Origin: a virus
Direction: 5' to 3' (one strand)
Length of the DNA stretch: 31,751 bases
IMG/VR virus record: IMGVR_UViG_3300031707_000110
Span: 1 to 31,751 of that record
A model generated the notes under the pieces. It saw only the letters and a program-made list of their open reading frames with translations, did no database searches and was not told where the DNA came from. Numbering within the stretch: position 1 is the first letter of the stretch; each line of letters begins with the position of its first letter. Shown piece after piece: positions 1 to 5,584 of this stretch. Both the position numbers and the translations under genes were made by a program.

Positions 1-468
1 CGCGAACTTAAATAGCCTTTCTAAATTCTTCTTTAAGTTTTTCCAATCACTTGAATCATTGCTTCCGCCAGTATAATCTTTATCGTGCTTGGCTGTGCGG
101 ATCAAAATGTCTTCATACCAACTATCTGAAAAGTGCCTTACATCAGAAGTTGACAGATAGGCAAATCTGCCGCTTGTGTTATTTTTGATAAAACAAGAAA
201 CTTCAAAGTGTCCTCTTGACCAATTAACTATCTCGCAGTTATCCGGGAGTTGTTTGGCTAATTCTTTTTTGAACTCTTTAGCGAATTGAGCGAACTCTGG
301 AGTTAAGGAAGAAGAGCTTTCAAAATCATATCCGAGCCATTTCTCCATCCCTGTTTTATCTTTATTATCTTCTAACTTCTTTTGTAGTCCTTCAATTTCT
401 TGCTGTAAATAACTTATCTGTGCGACTCTTTCTTGAATTTGTTCTGTGATTAACTCTTGGACTTGCAT
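1..468 (-). CDS. Hypothetical protein, N-terminal 156 codons (runs off window)
   Basis: The reading frame is open from ATG at 468 to base 1 with no stop, so the C-terminus lies outside the window. AGGAGG (475-480) lies 6 nt upstream of the ATG. Residues 1-40 are rich in Gln, Glu, Lys and Leu at heptad-like spacing and probably form a coiled coil. The rest is mixed and soluble-looking, with no signal peptide or membrane segment. I do not recognise the family. It is the last gene seen in the minus-strand early operon. Confidence 0.8.
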   Translation of the reverse strand, partial: MQVQELITEQIQERVAQISYLQQEIEGLQKKLEDNKDKTGMEKWLGYDFESSSSLTPEFAQFAKEFKKELAKQLPDNCEIVNWSRGHFEVSCFIKNNTSGRFAYLSTSDVRHFSDSWYEDILIRTAKHDKDYTGGSNDSSDWKNLKKNLERLFKFA

Positions 469-518
469 TTCTAACCTCCTTTATGATTTTAAGCGCGAAT
501 TTCCTCGCTTCTTGTAAA

Positions 519-644
519 TCATACGTTATTTTTAGATAATCTTCTGATAACTTCCTGCGCTCCTTTTTTATAAACTGTAACGCAGACTAAAATTCCTGCT
601 TCATCATAGACAGCCCAGAAGCGACCATACTTTTCAAGTTTCAT
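519..644 (-). CDS. Small hypothetical protein, 41 aa
   Basis: ATG at 644 follows GGGGAGGTGATATAGCA, a strong ribosome binding site that overlaps the stop of the preceding gene. The product begins MKLEKYGRFWAVYDEAG and continues with VCVTVYKKGAQEV, a compact beta-rich pattern typical of small phage accessory proteins. There are no motifs to assign a function. It ends about 50 nt before the ATG of the 1-468 gene. Confidence 0.75.
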   Translation of the reverse strand: MKLEKYGRFWAVYDEAGILVCVTVYKKGAQEVIRRLSKNNV

Positions 645-646
645 TG

Positions 647-808
647 CTATATCACCTCCCCCTCAATTATTCTGATATTGGCTTCAAAGCCAGTTCCATG
701 ATTTCGTCTCCACCATTGTAAGAAGTCATAATCTCCGCAGTCTTGCATACCAAATTTCTTTTTCATTTTATTCAACGAACTTCTTTTAACAGTGTATTCT
801 CTTTGCAT
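647..808 (-). CDS. Small hypothetical protein, 53 aa
   Basis: ATG at 808 has AAAGGAGGTGGTATAAA directly upstream, and the stop (TAG) is two bases before the next start. The protein is basic at the N-terminus (QREYTVKRSSLNKMKKKFG) and then carries an aromatic patch FLQWWRRNHG. The family is not recognised. It belongs to the same tightly spaced minus operon. Confidence 0.75.
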   Translation of the reverse strand: MQREYTVKRSSLNKMKKKFGMQDCGDYDFLQWWRRNHGTGFEANIRIIEGEVI

Positions 809-809
809 T

Positions 810-1028
810 TTATACCACCTCCTTTAATGTAGTGAATCTTAAATCTTCGGGATTAGTAGCGCAACCTGTAAAATCTTGAAACCTATCCCATTGTCCATCG
901 CACTTGTAAACTACAAAGATATATTCGGCGTTCCAAGATTTTATACGACCTTTCTCTTTTTTGAAGTTATCGTCATATAAAACCCATTTTCCAATATCTT
1001 CTTTGCGTAAATCGGCTAAATCAATCAT
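810..1028 (-). CDS. Hypothetical protein, 72 aa
   Basis: ATG at 1028 follows AAGGAGGCGTT. The sequence has a small beta-barrel character: GKWVLYDDNFKKEKGRIKSW, then YIFVVYKC, then a short helix at the end. Such patterns occur in small SH3-like phage proteins, but this is only a structural impression. It contains one Cys pair (C43, C56). Function is unknown. Confidence 0.75.
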   Translation of the reverse strand: MIDLADLRKEDIGKWVLYDDNFKKEKGRIKSWNAEYIFVVYKCDGQWDRFQDFTGCATNPEDLRFTTLKEVV

Positions 1029-1037
1029 AACGCCTCC

Positions 1038-1319
1038 TTAATATCTGTATCTTTTGTATGCTTCGTCATCACAGGGCATACACATTTTGATATTGCGCTC
1101 CATACAGACTTTATCTCCTTGATCTCTAATCCATTCCGGAGTGTTAGTAGCAAAGTGGCAGTAAATAGCCCAGTCGTTGTTTCCACCTTTGACTGCAACC
1201 CACCTTAATTCATTTCCGCTTCCGGTCATAAATAATCCGAGTTCATTATCAATAGCAGTGCCTGTTGCGAATATTTCTCTATATCTAAATTCTTTTAACT
1301 TTTCTAAAGTTAGCATCAT
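1038..1319 (-). CDS. Hypothetical protein, 93 aa
   Basis: The start is set at the ATGATG at 1319-1314, where GGAGGTGAT lies just upstream; a longer frame starting at 1334 would put the ribosome binding site inside the gene. The ATG overlaps the TGA of the 1316-1492 gene (ATGA), implying translational coupling. Residues such as WAIYCHF and a C-terminal MCMPCDDEAYKRYRY patch suggest a small soluble protein with a CxxC-like pair. Function is not recognised. Confidence 0.75.
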   Translation of the reverse strand: MMLTLEKLKEFRYREIFATGTAIDNELGLFMTGSGNELRWVAVKGGNNDWAIYCHFATNTPEWIRDQGDKVCMERNIKMCMPCDDEAYKRYRY

Positions 1320-1492
1320 ATCACCTCCTTCCATTTAGTAATTATTTTCATTTCGTTATCTATTTCCATTTTTTCTTCAAAGATAATCACTTTAATTCTA
1401 AAAGAAGATAACGGTTCTCTTTGCCTAGAGAACCTGAAGCCGAGATAATTAAGTATCATCTTCTTCAAACTTTCTTTCAGTATCTCTTGCAT
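1316..1492 (-). CDS. Hypothetical protein, 58 aa, directly downstream of hammerhead A
   Basis: The ATG at 1492 is preferred over the one at 1510 because AGGAG (1499-1503) is correctly spaced from it. That site abuts stem II of the ribozyme at 1503-1556, so folding of the ribozyme could affect access to the start. The protein is amphipathic, with a basic region (GFRFSRQREP) followed by beta strands (FRIKVIIFEEKMEI). Family is unknown. Confidence 0.65.
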   Translation of the reverse strand: MQEILKESLKKMILNYLGFRFSRQREPLSSFRIKVIIFEEKMEIDNEMKIITKWKEVI

Positions 1493-1502
1493 AAAAATCT
1501 CC

Positions 1503-1556
1503 TCTCTCATCAGTTATCGCTTTACGATAAGACCTACCTTTCGGCAGGTTTCGAGA
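1503..1556 (-). ncRNA. Type II hammerhead ribozyme A
   Basis: Read on the minus strand, the order is: stem II 5' strand UCUC (1556-1553); GAAA (1552-1549); stem III CCUGCC (1548-1543), loop GAAA, GGUAGG (1538-1533); U16.1 and C17 (1532, 1531); stem I UUAUCG (1530-1525), loop UAAAG, CGAUAA (1519-1514); CUGAUGA (1513-1507); stem II 3' strand GAGA (1506-1503). Every conserved core base of the hammerhead is present and the cleavage triplet is GUC, with the cut predicted between 1531 and 1530. It starts right after the stop of the 51-aa gene and ends on the ribosome binding site of the next gene. Confidence 0.92.
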
Positions 1557-1712
1557 TTATTCAACTATGTTTTTCGGCTCTACCATCACATCATTAGAAT
1601 AACTGTATTTGTTATCTACTACTACTTTATAGGTTATTCCTTCTTCTAAAGTCCTTATTTCTACGACTTTAGCCCTGATTAAAATCTCATCACCGACTTT
1701 AATCTCTTGCAT
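1557..1712 (-). CDS. Small hypothetical protein, 51 aa
   Basis: ATG at 1712 follows AAAGGAGGTTCAAA. The product starts MQEIKVGDEILIRAKVVEIR and has alternating hydrophobic residues throughout (TYKVVVDNKYSYSNDVMVEP), consistent with an OB- or SH3-like small barrel. Function is unknown. Its TAA stop (1557-1559) is immediately followed by hammerhead A. Confidence 0.75.
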   Translation of the reverse strand: MQEIKVGDEILIRAKVVEIRTLEEGITYKVVVDNKYSYSNDVMVEPKNIVE

Positions 1713-1728
1713 TTTGAACCTCCTTTTT

Positions 1729-2148
1729 TTAGTTTATTCTGTAAATAAAATACTCTCCTTCTTCGTTTTCCTCTCCATCATAGCCAGATAAAAAATGTCC
1801 TCTACCATCAGCACTAATAGCGTCTTCAATGAACTCATCTAAGTTTTCAATCATACACTGAATAGCAGCCTGAGCATCTTCACATTGTTCTTGTATTTTG
1901 CTTATACTCTTTTCAAGCTCAGGAGTATATCCGGCTTTAGTATGGTCTGCAATAAAAGAAGCGTTGAAAGCCCAGAGGCTATCTTTGATATTTTCAGCAC
2001 AGGCTTTATCCGCTTCTTCATCCGTGCCGATAGCATATTCTTTATCTCCTAAAGAATAAACTTCTAATCCATAGTGGTCATAGTTTCTTAACTGTAAATC
2101 ATCTTCTTCACAATCTAAAAACTTCGCTAACGCTTTTTCTTTTGTCAT
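1729..2148 (-). CDS. Acidic hypothetical phage protein, 139 aa
   Basis: ATG at 2148 follows AAAGGAGAAAAGCA. The protein is strongly acidic (for example DCEEDDLQL, GTDEEADKACAE, YDGEENEEGEY), with a central helical part (ELEKSISKIQEQCEDAQ) and a C-terminal beta segment EYFIYRIN. There is no signal peptide. Acidic small early proteins in phages sometimes act as DNA mimics, but nothing here proves that; function is unknown. It is one of the larger genes of the minus operon. Confidence 0.85.
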   Translation of the reverse strand: MTKEKALAKFLDCEEDDLQLRNYDHYGLEVYSLGDKEYAIGTDEEADKACAENIKDSLWAFNASFIADHTKAGYTPELEKSISKIQEQCEDAQAAIQCMIENLDEFIEDAISADGRGHFLSGYDGEENEEGEYFIYRIN

Positions 2149-2235
2149 TGCTTTTCTCCTTTCTTATCTCGATTAGCATAGAGCTGGATTAAAAGATAAT
2201 TTTAATCTTAAATCATTCATATTATCGCTGAACTT

Positions 2236-2412
2236 TTATTCCGAATTTTCGCGTTGTTTAATATGGCTTTCACAAACTATTACACTGCCTAAAACAAAAT
2301 GATGCAGAGTCATAACTTCTAAGATCTTAAACTCTTTGATATTCCGGCCACAGATAATACAATCTCCGTCTTTCTGCCTTTTGCGTAAAGTCTTTTCAAG
2401 ATTGCTGTCCAA
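2236..2412 (-). CDS. Small Cys-rich protein with TTG start, 58 aa
   Basis: An in-frame GTG at 2421 overlaps the ribosome binding site AAAGGAGG itself, so the TTG at 2412, spaced 7 nt from it, is the likelier start. The product has DCIICGRNIKEF, later VIVCESHIK: a CxxC plus CxxH arrangement that could bind one zinc. Its upstream neighbour (2418-2558) stops within this binding site. Function is not recognised. Confidence 0.65.
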   Translation of the reverse strand: MDSNLEKTLRKRQKDGDCIICGRNIKEFKILEVMTLHHFVLGSVIVCESHIKQRENSE

Positions 2413-2417
2413 ATAAA

Positions 2418-2558
2418 TCACCTCCTTTCAACATTGTATTCAAAGAAAACCTCTAATACTTCAATAAGTCTATTTACTTCAAAATAATCCTTAACTTCTT
2501 TGGTCTTGAGATAAATAACTTTCTTTCCTTGCTTAATCCCGAGAGTAATCTTTTTCAT
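2418..2558 (-). CDS. Small hypothetical protein, 46 aa, downstream of hammerhead B
   Basis: ATG at 2558 is preceded by TTGGAGGCAAAAACCTT. The sequence starts MKKITLGIKQGKKVIYLKTK and continues with a helix (YFEVNRLIEVLEVFFEY). The stop TGA overlaps the binding site of the next gene. It is the first gene after the ribozyme at 2596-2666. No family is recognised. Confidence 0.7.
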   Translation of the reverse strand: MKKITLGIKQGKKVIYLKTKEVKDYFEVNRLIEVLEVFFEYNVERR

Positions 2559-2595
2559 AAGGTTTTTGCCTCCAAGATAATTAAATCATCTCTTT

Positions 2596-2666
2596 GCCTC
2601 ATCAGAGCCGAGCATCTCTCGGCTGACGCCTTTGCTTAAATCTCTTTGTAGCAAAGGCGTTTCGGC
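2596..2666 (-). ncRNA. Type II hammerhead ribozyme B
   Basis: On the minus strand: stem II 5' strand GCC (2666-2664); GAAA (2663-2660); stem III CGCCUUUGC (2659-2651), a 15-nt loop, GCAAAGGCG (2635-2627); U16.1, C17 (2626, 2625); stem I AGCCGAG (2624-2618), loop AGAUG, CUCGGCU (2612-2606); CUGAUGA (2605-2599); stem II 3' strand GGC (2598-2596). The core is complete, stems I and III are perfect (7 and 9 bp) and the cleavage triplet is GUC. Predicted cleavage is between 2625 and 2624. The element begins three bases after the TAA of the 56-aa gene. Confidence 0.92.
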
Positions 2667-2668
2667 TA

Positions 2669-2839
2669 TTACGCTTTTATCAACTCTATATCTGCTTCTT
2701 GCTTTTCATCTGGTATCTCCTCGCAGATAATATGGCTTTCATAAACATCGGAGCCGAACTCCACTTTTACTTCTTGCTCTGCTTTTTCTTTTGAGGCAGA
2801 GCGGACTAAAAACTCTGCGGTAAATTTGAATAGCGGCAT
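2669..2839 (-). CDS. Small hypothetical protein, 56 aa
   Basis: ATG at 2839 follows AAAGGAGGGCTAACT. The product is FKFTAEFLVRSASKEKAEQE at residues 4-23 and ends in an acidic tail (ICEEIPDEKQEADIELIKA). The pattern resembles the neighbouring 54-aa gene (2842-3006), which also has a beta strand, then a helix of the type AxxEEEA, suggesting related small alpha/beta folds. Hammerhead B begins 3 nt downstream. Function unknown. Confidence 0.75.
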   Translation of the reverse strand: MPLFKFTAEFLVRSASKEKAEQEVKVEFGSDVYESHIICEEIPDEKQEADIELIKA

Positions 2840-2841
2840 AG

Positions 2842-3006
2842 TTAGCCCTCCTTTACTTCGTTAACCTCTCCGATAGCCCAATACGACACAATAATCTCGC
2901 AGGCTGTTTTTCTTGCTTCTTCTTCGTCTTTTGCCTCTACTTCCATCTCTTTGATACCATCCATACCCGGATAGTTGATATACCATTCAACTTTGTATTT
3001 TGGCAT
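2842..3006 (-). CDS. Small hypothetical protein, 54 aa
   Basis: The start at 3006 is chosen over an upstream in-frame ATG because GGGAGGTTAAAG precedes it and because the longer form would overlap the 154-aa gene. The sequence MPKYKVEWYINYPGMDG, then EVEAKDEEEARKTA, suggests a beta strand, loop and helix. No known motif. It follows the YubB-like gene with a 2-nt gap. Confidence 0.75.
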   Translation of the reverse strand: MPKYKVEWYINYPGMDGIKEMEVEAKDEEEARKTACEIIVSYWAIGEVNEVKEG

Positions 3007-3008
3007 CT

Positions 3009-3473
3009 TTAACCTCCCCTGGAGCCAACATAGTCGCAACATTTCTCTGCGACCACTTTGCCTTGCTCAATTCTCAATACCCCGTGAAAACCCATTCCGC
3101 CTTCATAGTAGCGATAATCAAAAGTCAACTTAGGAAACACCTGAGCCATCTTCTTTACCACAGGGACTATTGGCGACCAGGCACTCTGGAAAGTATAAAA
3201 CAACTCTCCGTCTCTTTCTTCTAATTCTGTCTCATAACATCCCCACTTCGTCCCCCAGTTTTTAATGCACCAATGATAGCCGAATTTCCCATAATCTTTT
3301 ATCGCCTCTTTCGGCGCTGGAATAAAAGAGTTGCAACAGAGCATTTCAATTTTTGGGTCTGTTTCATTATCGCTGTCTGCCCACGGATATTTGCCTCTTG
3401 CCTTTTGCTTAAATCTTTCCAATTCTTTTTTGTCTCCTGTAATAGTTAAATCATTTTCAACGTGGTTAGGCAT
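3009..3473 (-). CDS. YubB-like (DUF1281-type) ferredoxin-fold protein, 154 aa
   Basis: ATG at 3473 follows TTAAGGAGGTGAAGTAAAG. The N-terminus MPNHVENDLTITGDKKELER followed by FKQKARG is the signature opening of the YubB/DUF1281 family found on plasmids and phages. The family's general role is unknown; a ferredoxin-like fold is assumed for its N-terminal domain. Later segments (WCIKNWGTKWGCYETE, FQSAWSPIVPVVKKM, YYEGGMGFHG) also fit that family. No signal peptide is present. Confidence 0.85.
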   Translation of the reverse strand: MPNHVENDLTITGDKKELERFKQKARGKYPWADSDNETDPKIEMLCCNSFIPAPKEAIKDYGKFGYHWCIKNWGTKWGCYETELEERDGELFYTFQSAWSPIVPVVKKMAQVFPKLTFDYRYYEGGMGFHGVLRIEQGKVVAEKCCDYVGSRGG

Positions 3474-3475
3474 CT

Positions 3476-3601
3476 TTACTTCACCTCCTTAAATTCTTTA
3501 CACTTCTTTGCTGTATTGTCCCCTTTGGACTTTGGGCAATAAGAACTTCCTTCATTGCCGAAAGGCTTCATCTCTTTACAGTAGCGGCATAATCTTTTCA
3601 T
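3476..3601 (-). CDS. Zinc-binding-like mini-protein, 41 aa
   Basis: ATG at 3601 follows AAGGAGGCAAA and overlaps the stop of the 83-aa gene upstream. The sequence contains four cysteines (LCRYCKEM, SYCPKS, KKCKEF), a CxxC followed by two single Cys, which could hold one zinc. It is very basic. The 33-aa gene at 6322-6423 and the 31-aa gene at 5128-5223 share this Cys-rich small basic style. Function unknown. Confidence 0.7.
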   Translation of the reverse strand: MKRLCRYCKEMKPFGNEGSSYCPKSKGDNTAKKCKEFKEVK

Positions 3602-3849
3602 TTTGCCTCCTTAGATAATGCTTTGTATAATTCTTCAATAAGTCTTGGCTTCTGCTTTAACTCTTTGTAATCTCCGCGAAACGCTAACACTGCTACCCAA
3701 TAGTTATGAATATCATATCGCAATTTTAGAGATAAAGCGTGAAAACAAGTATTACAGGGAAAGCCTAAATGCTGAACCCTGCACTCTGTGGCTTCAAATA
3801 ACTTTTCTTGCAACATCTCTTTTGTTATTTTCAACTTTTTCTTTAACAT
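3598..3849 (-). CDS. Hypothetical protein, 83 aa
   Basis: ATG at 3849 follows GAGAGGAGGTGAAAGATT. The sequence is basic and helical at the N-terminus (MLKKKLKITKEMLQEKLFEA), with a three-Cys centre (ECRVQHLGFPCNTCFHALSL) and a C-terminal helix (RLIEELYKALSKEAK). The Cys/His cluster may bind metal. The gene overlaps the 55-aa frame at 3794-3961, which ends inside it. Function unknown. Confidence 0.75.
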   Translation of the reverse strand: MLKKKLKITKEMLQEKLFEATECRVQHLGFPCNTCFHALSLKLRYDIHNYWVAVLAFRGDYKELKQKPRLIEELYKALSKEAK

Positions 3850-3961
3850 AATCTTTCACCTCCTCTCGGTAATGTTTTGAGTTTGTCTTATACTCTCGGA
3901 CTATTCCCATCGGATAGCCGAAAGATAATAAGTGGCGCTGGACTCTATTGAGTTTTTGCAT
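3794..3961 (-). CDS. Small basic hypothetical protein, 55 aa, overlapping its neighbours
   Basis: ATG at 3961 has GAGGT eight nt upstream. The protein starts MQKLNRVQRHLLSFGYPMG and is rich in Lys and Arg. It overlaps the previous gene by 17 nt and the next by 56 nt, which is longer than usual in this operon, so its last third may simply read through the following gene in another frame. Function unknown. Confidence 0.5.
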   Translation of the reverse strand: MQKLNRVQRHLLSFGYPMGIVREYKTNSKHYREEVKDYVKEKVENNKRDVARKVI

Positions 3962-4124
3962 TTTCCAATACCTCTGTCATTGTCGGGAAGTCTCCCGACA
4001 TATCTCTGCCTGAAATCCTGCCTGCTTTCTGCCAACCCAGCGGAGATAATTTGCTTTCGGCGTTAAAACTACTTCCGACTGTGTAGCAGAGTTTATTGTC
4101 TTTAACGAATAGTGTCATTCGCAT
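3945..4124 (-). CDS. Small hypothetical protein, 59 aa
   Basis: ATG at 4124 follows AGGAGATGATAA at ideal spacing; an alternative ATG at 4118 would shorten it by two residues. The product begins MRMTLFVKDNKLCYTVGSSF and has LSPLGWQKAGRISGRDMSGD in the middle. No recognised domain. It overlaps the end of the 65-aa gene by 23 nt. Confidence 0.65.
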   Translation of the reverse strand: MRMTLFVKDNKLCYTVGSSFNAESKLSPLGWQKAGRISGRDMSGDFPTMTEVLENAKTQ

Positions 4125-4299
4125 TTATCATCTCCTGAGATAAGTTTCTCATCTCTTCTTTTAATTCGTCTGTAAAATCTGCTTTCTCCAAGCACTTCAG
4201 CGTTGCAGATAATTCTTTAATCATAAACTTTGCGTGCCGAGTTAAAGGGCGATCTTCTTTATCAATATAAACACCCTCGTTAACTTTCTTTAATTTCAT
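4102..4299 (-). CDS. Small helical hypothetical protein, 65 aa
   Basis: The ATG at 4299 is preferred to one at 4353 because AAGGAGGCAGCGAA precedes it and it overlaps the TAA/TGA region of the gene before. The product is mostly helical (FMIKELSATLKCLEKADF, ELKEEMRNLSQEMINAN). No signal or membrane segment. Function unknown. Confidence 0.7.
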   Translation of the reverse strand: MKLKKVNEGVYIDKEDRPLTRHAKFMIKELSATLKCLEKADFTDELKEEMRNLSQEMINANDTIR

Positions 4300-4547
4300 T
4301 TCGCTGCCTCCTTCAATACATTCTTTACTTCTCTTGCCCTCTTGCCTCGCCAACTCCCCAGATTTGAAAGCACGTAGAGAAGTTGCACTTTTAACTCTTC
4401 GCCAACCATCATCTTGCCGGTCTTTTGGTGTAGAACCTCTACTGCGTTTCCTTTGGAGATAACCACTGCGTTCTGGCTATCGCCTAATTCCAGAGCCGCT
4501 TGAGCGTAGCTCTTGGCATAATCAGCGAAGCCTCCCCTGCGCTTCAT
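4296..4547 (-). CDS. Hypothetical protein, 83 aa
   Basis: ATG at 4547 is preceded by GAGGCGGTAGTAA. The protein is basic at the start (MKRRGGFADYAKSYAQA) and has alternating strands (AVVISKGNAVEVLHQKTGK). It overlaps a 19-codon frame upstream that has the better ribosome binding site, so translation may be coupled. Function unknown. Confidence 0.7.
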   Translation of the reverse strand: MKRRGGFADYAKSYAQAALELGDSQNAVVISKGNAVEVLHQKTGKMMVGEELKVQLLYVLSNLGSWRGKRAREVKNVLKEAAK

Positions 4548-4581
4548 TTACTACCGCCTCTAACGCTTCTTTGAGTTGCAT
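4522..4581 (-). CDS. Possible 19-codon coupling ORF
   Basis: ATG at 4581 follows AAGGAGATAAGCG, a better ribosome binding site than that of the gene it overlaps. It encodes MQLKEALEAVVNEAQGRLR, an amphipathic helix-like peptide, and stops 26 nt inside the 83-aa gene. It could be a real micro-protein or a translation-coupling leader. Confidence 0.35.
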   Translation of the reverse strand: MQLKEALEAVVNEAQGRLR

Positions 4582-4592
4582 CGCTTATCTCC

Positions 4593-4901
4593 TTATCTTG
4601 CTGGAACTGGCAGGCCTGCGTTAATCTTTTCCTGCCGGCATCTCTTCATATTCTTTATTAACCAGTCAGACAAAAGATCTATATCCAATAACGCTTCGTT
4701 GTTTCTGCCCCAGCCCTCTGCAACTTTTTTTGTCAATACCTGAATTGCCGTCGCCGTCAAGACCCAGGCATTATCAGTCTTGGGATTTTTGAATTCCTCG
4801 CAGACAGATAATAATCTTTTTATTGCCAAAGGTCTTTGAACGCAAAATAATTCTAAATCTTTTACTGGCTCGCTGTTTTCAATAATCTCTCGCACTGTCA
4901 T
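4593..4901 (-). CDS. Hypothetical protein, 102 aa, downstream of hammerhead C
   Basis: The frame is open back to 5030, but the start is placed at ATG 4901 because GAGAGGAGGTGAGAAAG precedes it; the 43 upstream codons coincide with the structured ribozyme region and look non-coding. The product is helical (MTVREIIENSEPVKDLELF, IQVLTKKVAEGWG, LLSDWLIKNMKRC). No family recognised. Confidence 0.75.
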   Translation of the reverse strand: MTVREIIENSEPVKDLELFCVQRPLAIKRLLSVCEEFKNPKTDNAWVLTATAIQVLTKKVAEGWGRNNEALLDIDLLSDWLIKNMKRCRQEKINAGLPVPAR

Positions 4902-4940
4902 CTTTCTCACCTCCTCTCTAAAAAGTTTTCTGATACAAAA

Positions 4941-5050
4941 TAAACTCATCAGGGCTTTACGCCGATAGCAGAGATAAAGGGGGTCTTGTATCTTTTTATA
5001 ACCTTCGCCCAATTTATAGATTACAAGCAATATCTCCGCTATTTCGTTTA
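4941..5050 (-). ncRNA. Type II hammerhead ribozyme C (long stem III)
   Basis: On the minus strand: stem II 5' strand UAAAC (5050-5046); GAAA (5045-5042); stem III UAGCGGAGAUA (5041-5031) pairing with UAUCUCUGCUA (4976-4966) over 11 bp with one G-U, capped by a 54-nt insertion; U16.1, C17 (4965, 4964); stem I GGC-GUAAA-GCC (4963-4953); CUGAUGA (4952-4946); stem II 3' strand GUUUA (4945-4941). The core is complete and the cleavage triplet is AUC. Stem I is only 3 bp, which makes this copy less certain. Stem II begins on the TAA of a tiny ORF. Confidence 0.78.
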
Positions 5051-5098
5051 ATCTTTATAACTTTCAGGGAATAGGAACTCTAACATCTCGGTATCCAC
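5048..5098 (-). CDS. Possible 16-codon micro-ORF before hammerhead C
   Basis: A GTG at 5098 lies five nt after AAAGG and opens a 16-residue frame (DTEMLEFLFPESYKD after the start). Its TAA forms part of stem II of the ribozyme, the same stop-then-ribozyme arrangement seen at the other two sites. It is too short to judge on composition. Confidence 0.25.
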   Translation of the reverse strand: MDTEMLEFLFPESYKD

Positions 5099-5127
5099 TT
5101 TAACCTTTCCGCGCTGTAGCGTTATGC

Positions 5128-5223
5128 TTAGCGCTTAATAGATAATGGACATCTCTGACAATTTCTTGTCGTGCAACTATTACATACAGGGAAACCTAAC
5201 AGCCAAGATAAAAAGCGTACCAT
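5128..5223 (-). CDS. Cys-rich micro-protein, 31 aa
   Basis: ATG at 5223 follows AAAGGGGTGATTTAAG. The peptide has a hydrophobic start (MVRFLSWLLGFPVC) and then CNSCTTRNCQRC, i.e. four closely spaced cysteines able to bind zinc. Its stop lies in a small inverted repeat (GCGCT...AGCGC around 5111-5134). Function unknown. Confidence 0.5.
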   Translation of the reverse strand: MVRFLSWLLGFPVCNSCTTRNCQRCPLSIKR

Positions 5224-5224
5224 C

Positions 5225-5413
5225 TTAAATCACCCCTTTCAGAATTAAATTTTCTGCATCTTTGCTTTTATATTCAGAGTTTTGAATGTGCATCTCGCCA
5301 GTCTCTTTGTCTTTCAACTGTATTTGAATTAACACTTTTTGCACTTCCATATATTCTAATTCTCTTTTGTTATACTGCGCTTTCCAATCTTCAATCCAGT
5401 TAAGCAGTTTCAT
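5225..5413 (-). CDS. Small hypothetical protein, 62 aa
   Basis: ATG at 5413 follows GGGAGAGTAAAAG. The product has an aromatic helical N-terminus (MKLLNWIEDWKAQYNKRELE), a central strand (VQKVLIQIQLKDK) and a polar C-terminus. The gene ends within the ribosome binding site of the 31-aa frame. Function unknown. Confidence 0.7.
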   Translation of the reverse strand: MKLLNWIEDWKAQYNKRELEYMEVQKVLIQIQLKDKETGEMHIQNSEYKSKDAENLILKGVI

Positions 5414-5416
5414 CTT

Positions 5417-5584
5417 TTACTCTCCCTTCTCAATATAATCTCTGAACTTCTGCTCGTTGAAAGAACTGTTTTCGGTTTTTAAGCTTTTACAGACGGCAGA
5501 GATAATTACTTCTTTACTCTTCGGATTTTCGAACTCTATTCCTTTTATCGTCTTCGCTATCAGAATATAATCTCTTCTGTGCAT
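5417..5584 (-). CDS. Small hypothetical protein, 55 aa
   Basis: The start at 5584 has GAAAGGAGGTATAAAG upstream, so the longer frame from 5602 is rejected. The sequence MHRRDYILIAKTIKGIEFEN followed by KEVIISAVCKSLK, then NSSFNEQKFRDYIEKGE reads as a helical protein of a size common in phage early regions. Function unknown. Confidence 0.7.
   Translation of the reverse strand: MHRRDYILIAKTIKGIEFENPKSKEVIISAVCKSLKTENSSFNEQKFRDYIEKGE

Noticed and set aside
4902-5030. N-terminal extension of the 102-aa protein
   Set aside because: A strong ribosome binding site precedes ATG 4901, and the upstream part is occupied by the stems of hammerhead C.
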